A stretch of 64,000 nt of DNA, taken from assembly GCF_001296045.1 (NCBI RefSeq), contig NZ_LJHS01000019.1, positions 124,001 through 188,000 on the forward strand. The letters are read 5' to 3'. The first letter of the stretch is position 1. Each line of letters begins with the position of its first letter. The translations under genes and the position numbers were made by a program. The stretch is from Rhizobium sp. AAP43 (GTDB taxonomy: Bacteria; Pseudomonadota; Alphaproteobacteria; Rhizobiales; Rhizobiaceae). The notes under the pieces are model-generated. The model was not told where the DNA came from. It was given only the letters and a program-made list of their open reading frames with translations, and made no database searches. Positions 60,776-64,000 of the stretch are shown here, piece after piece.

Positions 60776-63700
60776 ATGGCGAACAAGAAGTCTGACTCGA
60801 TCGATGAAAGTGCGTTCCAGGCACTGGAAGCGGCGCTGAGCATCGACTTCGAAGACGAGGCGGCCCCTTCATCGAAGCAGGGCCCGCACGGCGATTCGGA
60901 AACGTTGGACGGCGGCACAAAAAAGCGCACGGCGGCAAACAAGCCATCGGACAAGCGCACCCCGCGTTCCGAGATGCAGTCGGAGCCGGCACCTAAGGCA
61001 CCGAACCTCGCAGCCGCAAACGATGCCACACGTCGCCCGACCTCCGTTCTGTTGCGCCAGCTCGAAAGCACCTCGATCAGCCACGCAGTTCGCAATGCAA
61101 CCGTCATATCCGCTCTGTGGATCCTCGGCGCACTCGGCCTCACACAATTGCTCTACGGCGCAACGATCTGGCAGGCCGACAGCGTAGCCGAGGTCCTGGC
61201 CGCGCCTGGCCTGGTCGCGATTTTCGTCGGCACATTCCTGCCGATCATGCTTTTCTACGCCTTCGCCATCATGATGGCCCGTGCCCATGACCTGCGCAAT
61301 GCCGCTCGATCCATGGCGGAAGTCGCACTCCGCCTCTCCGAGCCGGAAACGATCGCGACAGAGCGCATCATGACCGTTGGTCAGGCCGTTCGCCGCGAAG
61401 TCTCCGCGATGAATGAAGGCATCGAGCGCACAATCGCCCGCGCCACCGAGCTCGAAGCTCTGGTCCACGCCGAGGTTACCGCACTTGAACGCAGCTACAC
61501 CGACAACGAATTGCGCGTCCGCAGCCTCGTGCATGAACTGGGCGCCGAGCGCGATGCGATCGTCAACCACGCCGAGCGCATCCGCTCCTCGATCGTCGGC
61601 GCGCACGACCAGCTGAAGGAAGACCTTTCGCTCGCAACGGAAGAGATTTCCGTCCGCCTGCAGACCTCGGGCGAGGCCTTTGCCTCGATGATCGACACGC
61701 GCGCGGCGACACTGATGGAAAAGTCGGATGCTGCGGTCAACGCACTCGGCTCGCTCCTCGCTCACAAAACCGACAACATGGTCCAGACGCTGGCTGCATC
61801 CGGGATCTCGCTGTCGTCCGAATTCGACACACAGCTCAAGAGCCTCACCGATACGCTCGGCGCCCGCGGCCGCGAACTGCTGACCGAATTCGAGACCCGC
61901 GCCTCGACCCTCGACGCCAACACCGAAAAGCTGAATTCGGCTCTGCATGATCGGGCCCGCCAGCTTAATGAAACGCTGCTTGAGCGCACCCGTGACATCG
62001 CCGAGAGCCTGAAGAGCGGCGAACGCAACATTTCCGGCTCGCTGGACGAAGTCCTGTCGACCCTCAACCTGTCGCTTGAAGAACGTGGCAAGAGCTTTCG
62101 CCAGAGCCTGCAGGCAAGCGCCGATGACGCCATCGTCGACATGGATCTGCGCTCGGGGCTGTTCGAGGAACGCTTCCAGACGACGATTGGCCAGATCAAC
62201 ACCACCTTCGATGACCGCGTCGCCGAATTCGCCAGCGCCTTCGACCAGCGCGCCGGCACACTCGACAGCAAGCTCATGGAGAGCCTTGCCCGCATCAACG
62301 AGACCGTCAATGGTGGCTCCGAGTCGATCGAAGGCATCCTGACGTCCAGCATCGACCGCCTGGGCACCACCCTCACCGACCAATCCCTGGCCCTCGCGCT
62401 GAGCCTCGACACGAACCATCAGATGATGGACGAAACACTGTCGAGCCGCGCTCAGGAAATCGCCGATGCGATGTCGGCACGCGCCGCAGCGCTGACGGAA
62501 GGTCTGGAGACAGCCAAACGCAGGATCGAACAAGTCCTCGAAGAACGTGGCGGCGCCCTCTCCAGCGCGATCGTGGACAACCAGAGCCGCTTCGAAGAAA
62601 CCTTGTCGAGCCGCGCCGAACAGGTGGTCAATGCGCTCGAGTCAAACCAGGATCGGCTTGCCGAGACTCTGGACGCCAAGAGCCGCAGCCTCGCCTCGCT
62701 GCTCGAAACCAAGAGTGCCGAGATCGCCGATACGCTCGAAACGAAGAGCCTTGAACTCGACATCACACTTTCTGGTCGCAATGCTGGTCTTACCGAAGCA
62801 TTGGACGCCACGAGCCGCAATCTCGCCTCTCTGCTGGATGCGAAGAGCGCGGAAATTGCCGACACGCTCGAGACCAAAAGCCTCGAACTCGACCTGACCC
62901 TGACGGCCCGTAGTGCCGACCTTTCCGAGACCCTTAACGAGAGCCAGCGCCGCCTCGACCAGAGCCTCGAACAGCGCGCAGCCGGCATCATCGAAAGCGT
63001 CGCTGACGCCGACCGCCGCATCGATTCAGCCTTTGCCGACAAGGTCGATGTAATCCGTACGGCCTTTGGTGAAAATCAGGACCGGCTGGACATGTCGCTG
63101 GCCAGCCATACGAGCTATCTCGCATCGACCCTGGAAGACGCTTCCGCCACCCTGTCCCGCACCCTCGGCGACAACACCGGCAAAATCGTTGACGTGGTCA
63201 CGTCAGGTGTGAACGACATCGACAACCGTCTTGTCGGGACCCACGAGCAGATCCGCGACATCCTGGAAGGCCGCGCCCAGGCAATCGCCCAGACGCTCGA
63301 CAACGGCCAGCGCTCGATTGCCGACACGCTGGGCACCGCCCAGACCACCATGGCCGACACGCTGGGCAGTGCACAGCAGGCGCTCGCCACGACACTGGGC
63401 GATGCCCAACAGGCTCTCGATCACACGCTCAGCGAACACGGAACGTCGATCGGGGCATCGGTCGCGGCCGGCGCGAGCATGCTGGAGATGAGCCTTGAAG
63501 ATCACGAGGAAAGCCTGCGCAAGGCCATCGACGACAGCAGCCGCATGCTCGATGACCGCCTGCGCGGCACTGCCGGCGCGCTGACCGAACAGATCCGTGA
63601 TGCCGCAGGCGATATCACGCGCTCGGCCCAGGACTTCTCCGGCGTGGTAGAACAGTCCGTCAGTGGCATGACCTCGCGTCTCGACGAGACCAGCTCGCGT

Positions 63701-64000
63701 ATCGAGCAGAGCCTCGGCACGCTGGAAGACCGCCTGCGCAACGGTCTCGACGGCGTCGACGCACGCGTCAACGATGCCGGCGAGAAGTTCGCGGCCCGCC
63801 TCGATGACAAGGTCTCGATCATCGAGCGCGTCAGCCAGGAATCCAGCATGCGGGTTGCCCAGGCCCTGGACGATGGCGCAGCCAAGGTCGCAGATACATT
63901 CGACACGCGCACGACCCAGATTGACGAACGTCTGAACACCATGGACCGCGCTTTGAGCGTCGGCCTTGAAAACGTCAATCGCACTATCGAAGGCAAGGCT
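60776..64000 (+). CDS. GPR/RgsE-like giant coiled-coil growth-pole protein (3' end beyond window)
   Basis: Open from ATG 60776 to the window end (1075 codons, no stop). An acidic then basic 100-residue N-terminus is followed by two membrane spans (about 106-128 and 143-167), then continuous helical repeat. Residues 840-894 hold five back-to-back 11-residue units (TLDNGQRSIAD, TLGTAQTTMAD, TLGSAQQALAT, TLGDAQQALDH, TLSEHGTSIGA), as in apolipoproteins. A 44-residue unit starting LDAKSRSLASLL is tandemly repeated (62669-62932). This matches the Agrobacterium Growth Pole Ring protein / Sinorhizobium RgsE, about 2000 residues, often misnamed kinesin-like. Confidence 0.88.
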   Translation, partial: MANKKSDSIDESAFQALEAALSIDFEDEAAPSSKQGPHGDSETLDGGTKKRTAANKPSDKRTPRSEMQSEPAPKAPNLAAANDATRRPTSVLLRQLESTSISHAVRNATVISALWILGALGLTQLLYGATIWQADSVAEVLAAPGLVAIFVGTFLPIMLFYAFAIMMARAHDLRNAARSMAEVALRLSEPETIATERIMTVGQAVRREVSAMNEGIERTIARATELEALVHAEVTALERSYTDNELRVRSLVHELGAERDAIVNHAERIRSSIVGAHDQLKEDLSLATEEISVRLQTSGEAFASMIDTRAATLMEKSDAAVNALGSLLAHKTDNMVQTLAASGISLSSEFDTQLKSLTDTLGARGRELLTEFETRASTLDANTEKLNSALHDRARQLNETLLERTRDIAESLKSGERNISGSLDEVLSTLNLSLEERGKSFRQSLQASADDAIVDMDLRSGLFEERFQTTIGQINTTFDDRVAEFASAFDQRAGTLDSKLMESLARINETVNGGSESIEGILTSSIDRLGTTLTDQSLALALSLDTNHQMMDETLSSRAQEIADAMSARAAALTEGLETAKRRIEQVLEERGGALSSAIVDNQSRFEETLSSRAEQVVNALESNQDRLAETLDAKSRSLASLLETKSAEIADTLETKSLELDITLSGRNAGLTEALDATSRNLASLLDAKSAEIADTLETKSLELDLTLTARSADLSETLNESQRRLDQSLEQRAAGIIESVADADRRIDSAFADKVDVIRTAFGENQDRLDMSLASHTSYLASTLEDASATLSRTLGDNTGKIVDVVTSGVNDIDNRLVGTHEQIRDILEGRAQAIAQTLDNGQRSIADTLGTAQTTMADTLGSAQQALATTLGDAQQALDHTLSEHGTSIGASVAAGASMLEMSLEDHEESLRKAIDDSSRMLDDRLRGTAGALTEQIRDAAGDITRSAQDFSGVVEQSVSGMTSRLDETSSRIEQSLGTLEDRLRNGLDGVDARVNDAGEKFAARLDDKVSIIERVSQESSMRVAQALDDGAAKVADTFDTRTTQIDERLNTMDRALSVGLENVNRTIEGKA
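62669..62932 (+). repeat. 132-base tandem duplication within the coiled-coil gene
   Basis: Two copies of 132 bases (44 codons) follow each other at 62669-62800 and 62801-62932. Both encode LASLL(E/D)(T/A)KSAEIADTL and share KSLELD. Protein identity is high and the period is exactly four 11-residue units, so expansion keeps the helical phase. Confidence 0.85.
63293..63457 (+). repeat. Five 33-base (11-residue) repeats
   Basis: Five consecutive 11-codon units, each starting Thr-Leu with an Ala/Gln-rich middle, encode an amphipathic 11/3 helix of the apolipoprotein type within the giant coiled-coil protein. Confidence 0.85.

Noticed and set aside
60869-62533. 554-codon open frame on the minus strand
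   Set aside because: It is antisense to the coiled-coil gene, whose plus-strand frame is open throughout, has membrane spans and 11-residue periodicity. The minus frame merely mirrors its repeats.
63293-63457. Possible CRISPR-like array of 33-base repeats
   Set aside because: The repeats are contiguous, in frame, imperfect and without spacers. They encode 11-residue helical units.

Overview
The window is a contiguous piece of a Rhizobiaceae (Hyphomicrobiales) main chromosome, of the Agrobacterium/Rhizobium/Sinorhizobium type. The evidence is the dusB-ntrB-ntrC-ntrY-ntrX-trkA-hfq-hflX order, an ispDF fusion, lipoylated PdhB in a pdhABC cluster, a GTTC-N7-GTTC LexA box next to recA, a DksA with a decayed zinc finger, CckA, and a giant polar-growth coiled-coil protein. 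It is almost entirely housekeeping genome. I saw no tRNA, rRNA, insertion sequence, prophage or CRISPR array.

Layout. Positions 1-11114 (minus strand): the nitrogen-sensing cluster dusB-ntrB-ntrC (4-base overlaps), ntrY-ntrX (11-base overlap), trkA, hfq, hflX, and a membrane protein that runs off the left edge. 11288-13851 (plus): ispDF, pncC, and a membrane protein. 13856-23544 (minus): a RatA/COQ10-type protein, lipA, a YeaQ-type membrane protein, lpdA, a DUF465 protein, an SGNH hydrolase, pdhC, pdhB, pdhA, a FtsB/DivIC protein and an inositol-monophosphatase-family enzyme. This block makes and lipoylates pyruvate dehydrogenase. 23711-28982: an exported lipase-like protein, an ICMT-like methyltransferase coupled to a membrane lipase-like protein, ttcA, glsA, rpsD. 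29321-32568 (plus): terC, a D-Ala-D-Ala carboxypeptidase, pepT. 32592-37738 (minus): a HerA-type ATPase, a DUF1127 protein, an unlisted 27-codon small ORF, murI, trmJ, and two tandem exported paralogues. 38016-45185: icd (plus), then a two-TM protein, a GGDEF cyclase, alaS and recA (minus). 45427-47327 (plus): a psuK/psuG pair for pseudouridine breakdown. 47423-52567: cckA, a very long FliO-like protein, dksA. 52822-58487: a SixA-type phosphatase, ycjX-ycjF, an exported protein, and folP-folB-folK. 58590-64000: a DUF922 protease-like protein, a candidate small RNA, a [2Fe-2S] ferredoxin, a small unknown, and the first 1075 codons of a GPR/RgsE-like growth-pole protein that runs off the right edge.

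Three items go beyond ordinary gene calling. One is the truncated giant coiled-coil gene at 60776-64000, with back-to-back 11-residue apolipoprotein-like repeats and a 44-residue tandem duplication. The second is a candidate sRNA at about 59390-59479 that carries a TTTCCTCCCT motif and a strong terminator. The third is a compact small-ORF unit (possible promoter, AGGAGG, 27 codons, terminator) at 34678-34785. No clearly unprecedented multi-gene system is visible; the most unusual pairing is the overlapping methyltransferase/lipase-like membrane gene pair at 24380-26163.
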